Shown: in pieces, positions 26,509 through 36,070 of the stretch
Layout of the letters: each line of letters opens with the position of its first letter
How positions within the stretch are numbered: position 1 is the first letter of the stretch
Assembly (NCBI GenBank): GCA_002480525.1
Contig: DLCH01000058.1
Location: 1-64,000, forward strand
Direction: 5' to 3'
Source: Gammaproteobacteria bacterium UBA7803
GTDB taxonomy: Bacteria > Pseudomonadota > Gammaproteobacteria > Pseudomonadales > Azotimanducaceae
DNA length: 64,000 nucleotides
Program-made: the position numbers and the translations under genes
The notes under the pieces: model-generated
The model's database searches: none
What the model saw: only the letters and a program-made list of their open reading frames with translations
Told to the model about the DNA's origin: nothing

Positions 26509-27159
26509 TCAGTGAACGGCAGGACCCGCCGGACCGCGGGAGCGCACGGCCTGCCACGCGGCATCCGCGAACAGCTCCTTCATCCGCGCCGGCGACGGCT
26601 CGTAGTGCCCGGAGAGCCAGCGGCGCACGTACTCCTGAATCGGCCCGCTGATCAGCGGCACGTAGGCTTCCGGCGGCAGCGCCCGCATCGTCCCGCCGGC
26701 CACGAAGGGGCCGAACCAGGTGAACACCTCGGTGATGTAGCTGCGGTAGACGGTTTTCAGCCGCGCCCGGGCCTGCTCGGAGAAGTCGATGTCCCGGGAG
26801 TGCAGATAGCTGGCCAGCGCCCGGTTGCGCATGGACCAGTCGCAGTAGAACCGGACCACCGCCTTGACGCTCTCCTCTGCACCCCGGGACTGCCGCAGCC
26901 GCCGCAGCATGCCGCGGTTGAAGCGGCTGATGCCCTCGATGAACAGCTCCTCGGCGATGCCTTCCTTGCTGCCGAAATGGTGGTACAGGCTGCCGACGCT
27001 GCAGCGCGCCGCTTTCTGGATGTCGCCGATGGTGGTGCCGTCGATACCGTGGCGGGTGAAGCAGTCCAGCGCCGCCTTCAGCACGCTCGCACGCCGCGCC
27101 ACGGTGGCGGCGCGGGGCTCGGGTCGATCCCGGCGTGCTGGCTGGCTGGATCTCGGCAT
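26509..27159 (-). CDS. TetR-family transcriptional regulator
   Basis: A 216-residue repressor. The N-terminal helix-turn-helix (TIGDIQKAARCSVGSLYHHF, near 42-61) is a classical TetR motif ending in a YxHF recognition helix; the C-terminal half would bind a ligand and dimerise. It is divergent from two acyl-CoA dehydrogenase genes with 142 bases between starts. A perfect 7+7 inverted repeat in that gap is the likely operator. By analogy with other TetR/ACAD pairs the inducer could be an acyl-CoA; this is inference. A basic, disordered stretch of about 20 residues precedes the DNA-binding domain. Confidence 0.88.
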   Translation of the reverse strand: MPRSSQPARRDRPEPRAATVARRASVLKAALDCFTRHGIDGTTIGDIQKAARCSVGSLYHHFGSKEGIAEELFIEGISRFNRGMLRRLRQSRGAEESVKAVVRFYCDWSMRNRALASYLHSRDIDFSEQARARLKTVYRSYITEVFTWFGPFVAGGTMRALPPEAYVPLISGPIQEYVRRWLSGHYEPSPARMKELFADAAWQAVRSRGPAGPAVH

Positions 27160-27215
27160 GTTCCTCTCCGCCGCCCCTGCGCAGGCGGTCTCCCCGGTCG
27201 GCAGAACCGATGTTA

Positions 27216-27234
27216 ACTAGAATATGGTTCTAGT
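27216..27234. promoter_or_regulatory. Probable TetR operator palindrome
   Basis: ACTAGAA-TATGG-TTCTAGT is a perfect inverted repeat with seven-base arms. It lies in the only AT-rich stretch of this neighbourhood, between the divergent TetR and acyl-CoA dehydrogenase starts. A second, smaller repeat AAAGA-TTCTA-TCTTT follows at 27236-27250. Confidence 0.6.
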
Positions 27235-27301
27235 AAAAGATTCTATCTTTCAGTAAGCTCCGCCCCTCGAATCCGCACTCAACCAACCGCGAGAAGTAGC
27301 C

Positions 27302-28471
27302 ATGGACATCGAGCTCAGTTCAGAAGATCTGGCGTTCCGCGACGAAGTTCGTCAGTTCTTCAAGGACAATGCCTACAAGCCCGGCGACGACTACAACCAG
27401 TGGCGCCTGGACTGGTTCAAGAAGGCCCGGGAAAAGGGCGGCTGGGACGTCCCCAAATGGCCGAAGGATTTCGGCGGCCCCGGCTGGACGCCCACCCAGC
27501 ACTACATCTGGGAGCAGGAGACCGCACGTGCCACCCTCCCGTGGGACATGCCCTTCGGCGTCGGCATGGTCGCGCCCATCATCATGGGGTACGGCAACGA
27601 GGAGCAGCAGCAGCGCTTCCTGCCGGACATCCGCGCCCGCACCGTCAACTGGTGCCAGGGCTACTCCGAGCCGGGCGCCGGCTCCGACCTCGCGTCCCTC
27701 AAGACCAAGGCCGTGCTGTCCGAGGACGGCAGCCACTACGTGGTCAACGGCCAGAAGATCTGGACCACGGCGGCGCACATCGCCGACTGGATGTTCTGCC
27801 TCACCCGCACCGACGATTCGGGCAAGAAGCAGGAGGGCATCACCTTCCTGCTCATCCCGATGAAGCAGGAAGGCATCGAGGTCAAGCCGATCATCACCCT
27901 GGGCGGCAACCATACGGTCAACACCGTGTACCTGACCGACGTGAAGGTCCCGGTGGAGAACCGGATCGGCGAGGAAGGCAAGGGCTGGACCTACGCCAAG
28001 GGCCTGCTTCAGCACGAGCGCACCGGCCTCGCCGGCCTGTCCCGCTCGCTGGTGGCGCTCGAGGGCCTGAAGGAGAACGCCCGCAGCGTGACTCGCGGCA
28101 ACGGCACGCTGATGGACGACGGCAGCTTCCGGGCGAAGGTGGCGGAGCTCGAAGTGGACCTGCTGGCAGCCGAGTACACCGAGCTGCGCAGCCTGGCCAG
28201 CGCCCAGGCCGGCGCGGCGCCGGGGCCCGAGTCTTCGATCCTCAAGCTCAAGGGCACCGAGATTCAGCAGCGCATCCAGAAGCTGACCATGGAGGCCGGC
28301 GGTGTGTTCAGCGCGGCCTGGGGCGACAAGAGCGTCGGACCCAAGTTCGCCCGCGGCGGCATGGCCGGCTACCTGGCCAGCCGCGCCTACACCATCTACG
28401 GCGGCGCCAGCGAAGTGCAGAAGGACGTCATCGCCAAGAACGTACTGGGCATCAAGAGGTCATCCAAATGA
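27302..28471 (+). CDS. Acyl-CoA dehydrogenase (first of a pair)
   Basis: A 389-residue FAD-dependent acyl-CoA dehydrogenase. Recognisable parts are the N-terminal helical domain, WCQGYSEPGAGSDLASL and WTTAAHIADWMFCLTRT in the FAD-contact beta domain (near residues 119 and 158), and the C-terminal YGGASEVQKDVIAKNVLG. The C-terminal half fits the large acyl-CoA dehydrogenases with ...SEVQ endings. The next gene overlaps by ATGA and encodes a second, shorter dehydrogenase, so the two may form a heteromer. The chain length or ring substrate is not readable. It is controlled in all likelihood by the divergent TetR protein. Confidence 0.9.
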   Translation: MDIELSSEDLAFRDEVRQFFKDNAYKPGDDYNQWRLDWFKKAREKGGWDVPKWPKDFGGPGWTPTQHYIWEQETARATLPWDMPFGVGMVAPIIMGYGNEEQQQRFLPDIRARTVNWCQGYSEPGAGSDLASLKTKAVLSEDGSHYVVNGQKIWTTAAHIADWMFCLTRTDDSGKKQEGITFLLIPMKQEGIEVKPIITLGGNHTVNTVYLTDVKVPVENRIGEEGKGWTYAKGLLQHERTGLAGLSRSLVALEGLKENARSVTRGNGTLMDDGSFRAKVAELEVDLLAAEYTELRSLASAQAGAAPGPESSILKLKGTEIQQRIQKLTMEAGGVFSAAWGDKSVGPKFARGGMAGYLASRAYTIYGGASEVQKDVIAKNVLGIKRSSK

Positions 28472-29592
28472 ATTTCGAACTGAGCGACGAGCAGAAGCTC
28501 ATCGGCGAAAGCGTCGAGCGTTTCGTCCAGGACAACTACGAGCTGGAAACCCGCCGCAAGCTGGCGGAGCAGGATCCCGGCTTCTCCAGGGACTACTGGG
28601 CCCAGATGGCCGAGCTCGGCTGGCTCGCCCTGCCCTTCGCCGAGGAGCACGGCGGCTTCGGCGGCAACCAGATCGACACCATGGTGGTGATGGAGCAGTT
28701 CGGCAAGGGCCTGGTGCTGGAGCCCTATCTGGCCAGCATCGTCATGGGCGGGGGCGCGGTGAAGCGCGCCGGCGGCGACCTGGCGGCCGAGGTGCTGCCG
28801 AAGGTGATCGACGGCAGCCGCCAGCTCGCGCTGGCTTACGCCGAGCCCCAGTCCCGCTTCGACCTGCACGACGTGACCACCACCGCGAAGCAGGACGGTG
28901 ACGGCTACGTGCTGAACGGCCACAAGTCGATGGTCCTGCACGGCGCCACGGCGGATCAGATCGTGGTCTCCGCCCGGACCGGCGGCGGCCAGATCGACAC
29001 GGACGGCATCTCGCTGTTTCTGATCGACGCCGATGCGGATGGCGTCAAGCGCGACGGCTTCCCCACGGTCGACGGCCTGCGCGCCTGCGAGATCGAGCTC
29101 AAGGACGTCCGGGTCGGCGCCGACCGGCTGCTGGGCGAGGCCGGCAAAGGCTTCGAGATCCTCTCCGCGGTAGCCAACGACGCCATCCTGGCGCTGGCCG
29201 CCGAGGCCGTGGGCGCCATGGAGCGGCTGTACAAGGACACCGTCGAGTACACCCAGGAGCGCGTGCAGTTCGACCACCCGCTGTCGGACTTCCAGGTCCT
29301 GCAGCACCGGATGGTGGACATGTTCATGGAGTACGAGCAGTCCAAGAGCCTGCTCTACCGCGCGACCCTCGAAGCCGCCCAGGGTGATGCGGAAACGGCC
29401 CAGCGGACCATCCACGCGCTGAAACACCTCATCGGCCGCAACGGCATCTTCATCGGTGAGAACGCCGTGCAGCTTCATGGCGGCATGGGCATGACCGAGG
29501 AGCTGGCCATCGGCCACTACTTCAAGCGGATCCTGGTGATCGACAGCCAGTTCGGCAACGCCGACTACCACCTGGAGAAGTTCGCGGCCTGA
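28468..29592 (+). CDS. Acyl-CoA dehydrogenase (second of a pair)
   Basis: A 374-residue acyl-CoA dehydrogenase whose ATG overlaps the stop of the previous gene (ATGA). It begins at the N-terminal domain (FELSDEQKLIGESVERF) and ends with VQLHGGMGMTEELAIGHYFKR, where the family's catalytic-base loop and FAD contacts lie. Compared with the first gene the beta-domain motif is degenerate: AYAEPQSRFD replaces the usual T-E-P-x-A-G-S-D. Paired, unequal dehydrogenases are known to make alpha2beta2 enzymes in steroid and bile-acid side-chain oxidation; the same arrangement is possible here. A strong hairpin follows 30 bases after the stop. Confidence 0.88.
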   Translation: MNFELSDEQKLIGESVERFVQDNYELETRRKLAEQDPGFSRDYWAQMAELGWLALPFAEEHGGFGGNQIDTMVVMEQFGKGLVLEPYLASIVMGGGAVKRAGGDLAAEVLPKVIDGSRQLALAYAEPQSRFDLHDVTTTAKQDGDGYVLNGHKSMVLHGATADQIVVSARTGGGQIDTDGISLFLIDADADGVKRDGFPTVDGLRACEIELKDVRVGADRLLGEAGKGFEILSAVANDAILALAAEAVGAMERLYKDTVEYTQERVQFDHPLSDFQVLQHRMVDMFMEYEQSKSLLYRATLEAAQGDAETAQRTIHALKHLIGRNGIFIGENAVQLHGGMGMTEELAIGHYFKRILVIDSQFGNADYHLEKFAA

Positions 29593-29621
29593 CCCGACGC
29601 CGCCACGGACGGCGGCGCTGA

Positions 29622-29652
29622 TATACTCCCCCGGTTCTCGGACCGGGGGAGT
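29622..29652 (+). promoter_or_regulatory. Hairpin over promoter and ribosome site of the parvulin gene
   Basis: TATACT (29622-29627) is a good -10. ACTCCCCCGGT and ACCGGGGGAGT (29625-29635 and 29642-29652) form a perfect 11-pair stem with loop TCTCGG. The right arm contains GGGGGAG, the only Shine-Dalgarno-like sequence before the ATG at 29662. TTCCTTTCT follows the stem, so the element could also terminate the acyl-CoA dehydrogenase transcript. Confidence 0.55.
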
Positions 29653-29661
29653 TCCTTTCTG

Positions 29662-30477
29662 ATGATCGCCAGGCTGCTGCGCGAGCCGCTGCTGTATTTT
29701 CTGCTCGCCGGTGCGGCGCTGTTCTACCTCGCCGACGCCCTCGGCGGGGACACCCAGAGACGCATCGTCGTCAGCGACGCCGAGCGCGCCAGACTGTCCG
29801 CTCAATGGCAGGCCCAGATGGGCCGCCCGCCCACCGAGGCGGAGCTGGCCGCCCTGATCGAGCAGTGGATCCGCGAGGAGATCTACTACCGCGAGGCCGT
29901 CGCCATGGGCCTCGACGAGGACGACGTCATCATCCGCCGGCGTCTCGCCCAGAAGCTCACCTTCCTCACCGAGGACCTGGCCACCGCGGAGCCGCCCTCC
30001 GAGGCGGAGCTGCGCGGCTTCTACGACGACAACGCCGCCGACTACGCCCAGCCGGAGCGCTGGAGCTTCGTGCATCGCTACTTCAGCGGCGAGCGCCGCG
30101 ACCAGGCCGAGGCCGATGCGCGCGCGGCGCTGGCCGCGCTCGATGGGGGCGAGGCCGACGAGGCCGCCGTCCAGGGCGACCCCTTCATGCTGCAGCGCAG
30201 CTACGTGGCCCGCTCCGAGCGCGAGATCGGCGAGCTGTTCGGCCGCGACTTCGCGGCCGCCGTCGCCGCGCTGCCGGTCGGCGGCTGGGCGGGCCCCGTG
30301 CGCTCCGCCTACGGCTGGCATCTGGTGCAGGTGCAGGACTACCTGCCGGCCCGCCAGCGTCCCTTCGACGAGGTCGCCGACCAGGTCGTCGCCGATTACC
30401 GCCAGCAGCAGCGCCGGCTGGCCAACGAAGCGCGCTACCAGGCGCTGCTGCAGCGCTACGAGATCGTGCGGCCGTGA
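29662..30477 (+). CDS. Membrane-anchored peptidyl-prolyl cis-trans isomerase (parvulin)
   Basis: A 271-residue protein with one N-terminal membrane segment (residues 7-27, LYFLLAGAALFYLADAL), a SurA/PrsA-like helical region and a C-terminal rotamase domain (from about 125, with GDPF and the closing GWAGPVRSAYGWHLVQV). It probably acts as a folding helper in the periplasm. It is followed by hupE with a GTGA overlap, a pairing often seen in proteobacteria (commonly with a DUF3604 gene, absent here). The rotamase domain is short and diverged, so catalytic activity is not assured. Confidence 0.82.
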   Translation: MIARLLREPLLYFLLAGAALFYLADALGGDTQRRIVVSDAERARLSAQWQAQMGRPPTEAELAALIEQWIREEIYYREAVAMGLDEDDVIIRRRLAQKLTFLTEDLATAEPPSEAELRGFYDDNAADYAQPERWSFVHRYFSGERRDQAEADARAALAALDGGEADEAAVQGDPFMLQRSYVARSEREIGELFGRDFAAAVAALPVGGWAGPVRSAYGWHLVQVQDYLPARQRPFDEVADQVVADYRQQQRRLANEARYQALLQRYEIVRP

Positions 30478-31529
30478 GATCATTTGCCCGATCCGACCGA
30501 CGCGCCCGTGGGAGCGGCCTCCCGGCCGCGAAACGGTCGGTCGCGGCCGGGAGGCCGCTCCTACGGGTCCTGCTGATCGTCGTGGCGCTTGGTTTGATTC
30601 CCTCCGCAGGGCTCGCCCACGAAGTGCGCCCCGCCTATCTCGAGATCCGCGAGACGGCGCCGGATACCTTTGCCGTGACCTGGAAGCAGCCGGTGCTGGC
30701 GGACCGCCGGCTGGCCATCGAGCCGGCGCTGCCGCCGGAGTGCGGACGCGAAGCGGTCCAGCTTCCCGAGCACACCGGGTCGGCGCTGCTGGAGCGCTGG
30801 GAGACGCACTGCGACCTCACCCGGGGCACCCTGCGCATCGACGGCCTGGCGGCCACCCTGACCGACGCGCTGGTGCGCATCAGCTATCTGAACGGCGACG
30901 TCCGCAGCCAGATCCTCAAGCCCGCCGACCCCAGCCTGGACCTGGCCGCGGATACCCCCGCCATCGGCGGCTACTTTCTGCTCGGCATCGAGCACCTGCT
31001 GCTCGGCATCGACCACATCCTGTTCGTGGTCGGCCTGGTGCTGTTCATCCGCAGCCCGTGGACGCTGGTGAAGACCGTCACCGCCTTCACCGTCGCCCAC
31101 AGCGTCACCCTGGCGCTGTCCGTGCTCGGCCTGGTGGTGCTGTCGCCGGGACCGGTGGAGGCCGTGATCGCCCTGTCGATCCTGTTCCTCGCCCGGGAGC
31201 TGATGGTGCCCGAGGCGCGGCGGTCGCGGCTCACCGTGGCGGCGCCCTGGATCATGGCCTTCGCCTTCGGCCTGCTGCACGGATTCGGCTTCGCCGGCGC
31301 CCTGGCGGACATCGGCCTGCCCCGGGACCAGCTCGCGGTGTCCCTGCTGATGTTCAACCTCGGCATCGAGGCCGGTCAGCTCGCCGTCATCGCCGCGCTG
31401 CTGGCGGCCGGCTGGGCCGCCCACCGGGCCGCCGCCGCCCTGCTGCCGGTGGCCGAGCGTGGCTTCGCCGTGGCCATGGGCTGCGTCGCCGGCTTCTGGA
31501 CCATCGACCGGGTGCTCGTGCTGTTCTGA
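30474..31529 (+). CDS. HupE/UreJ-family membrane protein
   Basis: A 351-residue protein: signal peptide (hydrophobic core 29-42, probable cleavage after AGLA, residue 48), an extracytoplasmic domain to about residue 160, then six membrane segments with the HupE signature GIEHLLLGIDHILFVVGLVL and GLLHGFGFAGAL. HupE-like proteins are proposed nickel/cobalt or metal permeases; this long, two-domain form is uncharacterised. The GTG start overlaps the parvulin stop. Codons 12-31, just before the hydrophobic core, are made almost entirely of a 57-base REPIN that keeps the frame open. No internal start after the repeat leaves a full signal peptide. Confidence 0.8.
   Translation: MRSFARSDRRARGSGLPAAKRSVAAGRPLLRVLLIVVALGLIPSAGLAHEVRPAYLEIRETAPDTFAVTWKQPVLADRRLAIEPALPPECGREAVQLPEHTGSALLERWETHCDLTRGTLRIDGLAATLTDALVRISYLNGDVRSQILKPADPSLDLAADTPAIGGYFLLGIEHLLLGIDHILFVVGLVLFIRSPWTLVKTVTAFTVAHSVTLALSVLGLVVLSPGPVEAVIALSILFLARELMVPEARRSRLTVAAPWIMAFAFGLLHGFGFAGALADIGLPRDQLAVSLLMFNLGIEAGQLAVIAALLAAGWAAHRAAAALLPVAERGFAVAMGCVAGFWTIDRVLVLF
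30508..30564. repeat. REPIN inside the hupE coding sequence, GGCC type
   Basis: Inverted REP units (30508-30531 and 30541-30564) separated by only nine bases, 57 in all, exactly 19 codons. Both units have GCGGCC-TCCC-GGCCGC-type stems. It is the short form of the family, without the central core of the 123-base copies. It lies between the parvulin stop and the hydrophobic core of the HupE signal peptide and is translated if the GTG at 30474 is the start. Confidence 0.85.
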
Positions 31530-31604
31530 GGCCGGGGCCGCCTTGAGAGGCTTCGACCCATGACGTATAACACCGGACTCCACCGGGGAGAGGAGAGCCC
31601 GAGC

Positions 31605-32846
<1,242 letters not shown>

Positions 32847-32853
32847 GGCTGAC

Positions 32854-33975
32854 GTGACCGCCCGGCCCCCGGCCCCCGTTCGCTGGCTGCTGACCGCCGG
32901 GCTGCTGGCCCTGGCCGCGGCCTGCCAACCCGCGGGGCCGCAGGTGACCGTGCCGGAGCCGGGGTTTCGCCCCGAGCGCCTGTCCGACTGGGGGCTGATC
33001 CTGCGCAGCGGCGACCGGCTCGTCCTGGGCGACGGCGTGGAGCCCTATGCGGTGAAGACGCCGCTGTTTACGGACTACGCGCTGAAGCTGCGCACCTACT
33101 ACCTGCCGCCGGGCGGCGCCATCGGCTATCGCGAGCGCAGCAGCCTCGACTTCCCCGTCGGCAGCGTGGTCACCAAGACCTTCTTCTATCCGGAGCGGGA
33201 CGGCGTGGCCGTCGCAGCCCAGGACTGGGACGGCGACGTGGCCGGCCTCGACCTGTCGCGCCACCGGCTGATCGAAACCCGGCTGCTGGTGAAGCGGGAC
33301 GATGGCTGGGAGGCCCTGCCCTACGTCTGGGATGGGGAGGACGCGTATCTGCGTCTCACCGGCGCGGTCCAGCCCATGCAGGTTGCCCTTCCGGACGGGG
33401 AACGCACCGGACTGCCCTACGTGGTTCCCGCCCGCAGCGAGTGCGCGGGCTGCCACGCCACCAATCACACCGACGGCCGCCTGGAGCTGATCGGCGTCAA
33501 GGCCCGACACCTGAACCGGCCCTACGCCCCGGGCGGGCCCGGCCAGCTCGCCGCCTGGGCGGCGCGCGGCGATCTGCACGGCCTCCCCGACGCGGCCCGC
33601 ATTCCCGACGTTCCGGCCTGGAACGATGCCGACGCGCCGCTCGACGCCCGCGCCCGGGCCTACCTCGACGCGAACTGCGGCCACTGCCACAACCCGGCCG
33701 GCGCCGCGGACACCTCGGGGCTGCTGCTCGACGCCCACACCACGGCGTTCCGCCAGCTCGGCTACTGCAAGCCGCCCATCGCCGCCGGCCGCGGCACCGG
33801 CGGCCGCCCCTACTCCATCGTGCCCGGCGCGCCGGACGACTCCATTCTGGTGTACCGGATGGAGACCACGGATCCGGCCACCCGGATGCCGGAGACCGGC
33901 CGGTCCCTCACCCACCGGGAAGGCGTGGATCTCATCCGCCAGTGGATCGCGACCCTGCCGGGCCGTTGCGTCTGA
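32854..33975 (+). CDS. SO2930-family diheme cytochrome c lipoprotein
   Basis: A 373-residue exported diheme cytochrome. The lipobox is LAAA-Cys (near residue 28). Heme motifs are CAGCH at 197-201 and CGHCH at 275-279. The N-terminal half (SDWGLILRSGDRL, TPLFTDYALKLRTYYLPPG, SLDFPVGSVVTKTFFYP) is the family-specific domain. In family terms (SO2930/TIGR03806) the gene habitually accompanies a beta-helix protein, and the pair may be an extracytoplasmic redox module of unknown substrate. It starts with GTG; the Shine-Dalgarno is weak, consistent with coupling to the beta-helix gene. Confidence 0.85.
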   Translation: MTARPPAPVRWLLTAGLLALAAACQPAGPQVTVPEPGFRPERLSDWGLILRSGDRLVLGDGVEPYAVKTPLFTDYALKLRTYYLPPGGAIGYRERSSLDFPVGSVVTKTFFYPERDGVAVAAQDWDGDVAGLDLSRHRLIETRLLVKRDDGWEALPYVWDGEDAYLRLTGAVQPMQVALPDGERTGLPYVVPARSECAGCHATNHTDGRLELIGVKARHLNRPYAPGGPGQLAAWAARGDLHGLPDAARIPDVPAWNDADAPLDARARAYLDANCGHCHNPAGAADTSGLLLDAHTTAFRQLGYCKPPIAAGRGTGGRPYSIVPGAPDDSILVYRMETTDPATRMPETGRSLTHREGVDLIRQWIATLPGRCV

Positions 33976-33993
33976 GGCTGCCGCGCAGGCCGC

Positions 33994-34404
33994 TCAGCGC
34001 CAGTCGTACACGTACCGCCGAACCAGCACGAAGTTGCTCACCGTCGCCACCGCGGAGCCGAGCGCCAGGGCGATGAGCGGACGGTTCAGCGGCCCCAGCA
34101 CGAGTACCGTGAACGTGCCGATGTTCAGCGCGGCGCCGAGCACCTGAATGAGCACGTAGCGGGTGAGCCTGGCGCGGCGGATCGACGCGCCGAAGGTGTA
34201 GCGGGCGTTCAGCAGGAACGTGGTGATGATCGCGCCGGCGAACGCCACCAGGCGGCTGCCGATCAGCCCCCCGCTCTGCTGGCCGTAGCCGAAGCCGTAG
34301 ACCAGCGCGGCGAGGATGCCCACGTCCACCGCGAACCCGGCGGCGCCCACCACCAGGAACCGCGCGAGCTGGTGGCGGATTCTCTGACTCAGCTCCTCCG
34401 CCAC
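33994..34404 (-). CDS. GtrA-family membrane protein
   Basis: A 136-residue protein with four membrane segments, characteristic of GtrA (FLVVGAAGFAVDVGILAALV at 16-35; FLLNARYTF near 64). GtrA proteins are thought to flip or assist transfer of polyprenyl-linked sugars or participate in polysaccharide decoration. No glycosyltransferase partner is next to it. It ends 18 bases from the converging diheme cytochrome stop and follows a ThDP enzyme gene on the same strand, 22 bases downstream of it. Confidence 0.87.
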   Translation of the reverse strand: MAEELSQRIRHQLARFLVVGAAGFAVDVGILAALVYGFGYGQQSGGLIGSRLVAFAGAIITTFLLNARYTFGASIRRARLTRYVLIQVLGAALNIGTFTVLVLGPLNRPLIALALGSAVATVSNFVLVRRYVYDWR

Positions 34405-34426
34405 CGGCGTCAGCGGCTCGCCGGCA

Positions 34427-35992
34427 TCAGACCACGGCCTCGATCAGATACGGACCGTCCGAGGCGAGCGCGCGGCCCAGCGCCGCGGCGAAGTCCTCGC
34501 AGGTATCGGCCCTGGCCCCGGGCACGCCCTGGGAGGCGGCCAGGGCGACCCAGTCGATGTCGGGCCGGGACAGATCGAACAGGCTGGCCGCCCGCTCGCC
34601 GACCTCGTTGATGCCGAGCCGGCGGTACTCCACGTCGAGAATGCCGTAGCGGCGGTTGCGATAGACCACCGTCACCACCTTGAGCTGCTCCCGGGCCGCG
34701 GTCCACAGGAACTGGTTGGTGTACATGGCGCCGCCATCGCCGAGCAGCGCGAACACCGTGCGATCCGGACAGGCCAGCGCGGCGCCCACCGCCGCCGGGC
34801 CACCCTGGCCGATGGCGCCGCCGGTCAGGTGCAGCCAGGCGTGGCGCACGCTGCGCTGCATCGCCGGCACGGCAGCGCCGCCGCCGCCGGAGTCCGACGC
34901 GACGATGCAGTCGTCCGGCGCCAGCGCCGCGAGAATCTCGCTCACCGACCGGGTCGACAGCGCGCCGCCGGGCAGCTCCGGCCGGACCGCCGTCACCACG
35001 GGACCCTCCGCGCCGGCACCGAGGTCGTCCGCCAGCGCGGCCAGCGCGCCGGCGCCGTCCTCGTGGCGGTGCGCCAGACGCAACACCCGGGTGTCGGCGG
35101 GCACCAGATCGCTGGGCTGCTGCTGGTAGGCGAAGAAGCTGACCGGCGCCTGGGCGCCCACCAGCACCAGGGTCGACACGCCGCTCAGCACTTCGCGGAT
35201 CTGCTCGGGAAAGTACGGCAGCCGGCCGATGGCGGGCAGGCCGGGTCCGGAATCCACCCGGGCCGGGAATGTGGTGGTCAGCACCCGGCAGCCGGTGCGG
35301 GCAGCCAGCCGGCCCGCGGCGCGCACGCCGGCTTCCGTCAGCGCGTTGCCGTCCATGAGCAGCAGCGTGCCGGCATCGAGACCGGCGGCGGCCACCGACG
35401 CCACGGCGGCGTCATCGAAGGCGCGGTAGCGCTGGGGCAGCGAGCGGTTCGACGGCGCCGGCCGGCCCGGCCCCCACGCGCAGTCAGCGGGCACGACCAG
35501 GGTGGCGATGCTGCCGGCCGGATCCGGTCGTGGGGTGAGCGCGGCGGCCACGGCATCCCAGGCGTCGTCGCCCAGGCTGTCCGCCGTGCGGCTGGTCCTG
35601 ACCCACGAGGACACCGGCCGGGCGATGCCTTCGATGTCCGCCGTCAGGGGCGCGTCGTAGGGCACGTGGTGCACGGCGTGCTCGCCGATGACGTTGACCA
35701 GCGGCGTACCGGCACGCCGGGCGTTGTGCAGGTTGGCGATGCCGTTGCCGAGGCCGGCGCCGAGGTGCAGCAGCGTCATGGCGGGCGCGCCCCGCATGCG
35801 GCCGTAGCCGTCCGCCGCGCCGGTGCACACACCCTCGAACAGGCACAGCACCGGCCGCAGCGCGGGCGTCCCGTCGATGGCTTCCACCATGTGCATCTCC
35901 GAGGTGCCGGGGTTGGCGAGGCACACCTCGACGCCGGCGTCGGTCAGGCTGCGGATCAGGGTGTGCGCACCGTTCGGCGAATTCTGCTGCAC
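34427..35992 (-). CDS. Thiamine diphosphate-dependent enzyme, acetolactate synthase-like
   Basis: A 521-residue ThDP enzyme with the three usual domains. The catalytic Glu is in CLFEGVCTGAADGYGRM (near residue 53). The ThDP/Mg motif begins GDGGAMYTNQFLW and ends YRNRRYGIL, with Arg-Asn-Arg in place of the usual Asn-Asn. It matches proteins filed as 'acetolactate synthase large subunit' that lack a regulatory subunit; benzoylformate- or sulfopyruvate-decarboxylase-like activity is equally possible. GTG 35992 is chosen because GGGAGG lies seven bases upstream; the ATG at 36022 has none. It belongs to a different branch from the ThDP enzyme at 50786. Confidence 0.82.
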   Translation of the reverse strand: MQQNSPNGAHTLIRSLTDAGVEVCLANPGTSEMHMVEAIDGTPALRPVLCLFEGVCTGAADGYGRMRGAPAMTLLHLGAGLGNGIANLHNARRAGTPLVNVIGEHAVHHVPYDAPLTADIEGIARPVSSWVRTSRTADSLGDDAWDAVAAALTPRPDPAGSIATLVVPADCAWGPGRPAPSNRSLPQRYRAFDDAAVASVAAAGLDAGTLLLMDGNALTEAGVRAAGRLAARTGCRVLTTTFPARVDSGPGLPAIGRLPYFPEQIREVLSGVSTLVLVGAQAPVSFFAYQQQPSDLVPADTRVLRLAHRHEDGAGALAALADDLGAGAEGPVVTAVRPELPGGALSTRSVSEILAALAPDDCIVASDSGGGGAAVPAMQRSVRHAWLHLTGGAIGQGGPAAVGAALACPDRTVFALLGDGGAMYTNQFLWTAAREQLKVVTVVYRNRRYGILDVEYRRLGINEVGERAASLFDLSRPDIDWVALAASQGVPGARADTCEDFAAALGRALASDGPYLIEAVV

Positions 35993-36070
35993 CGGTAGTC
36001 CTCCCACGAACGAAGCGCGCAAGCTTACGGGGCGGGCTCCGACCCGGCAACCGGAGGCGCCCGGCCGGGG

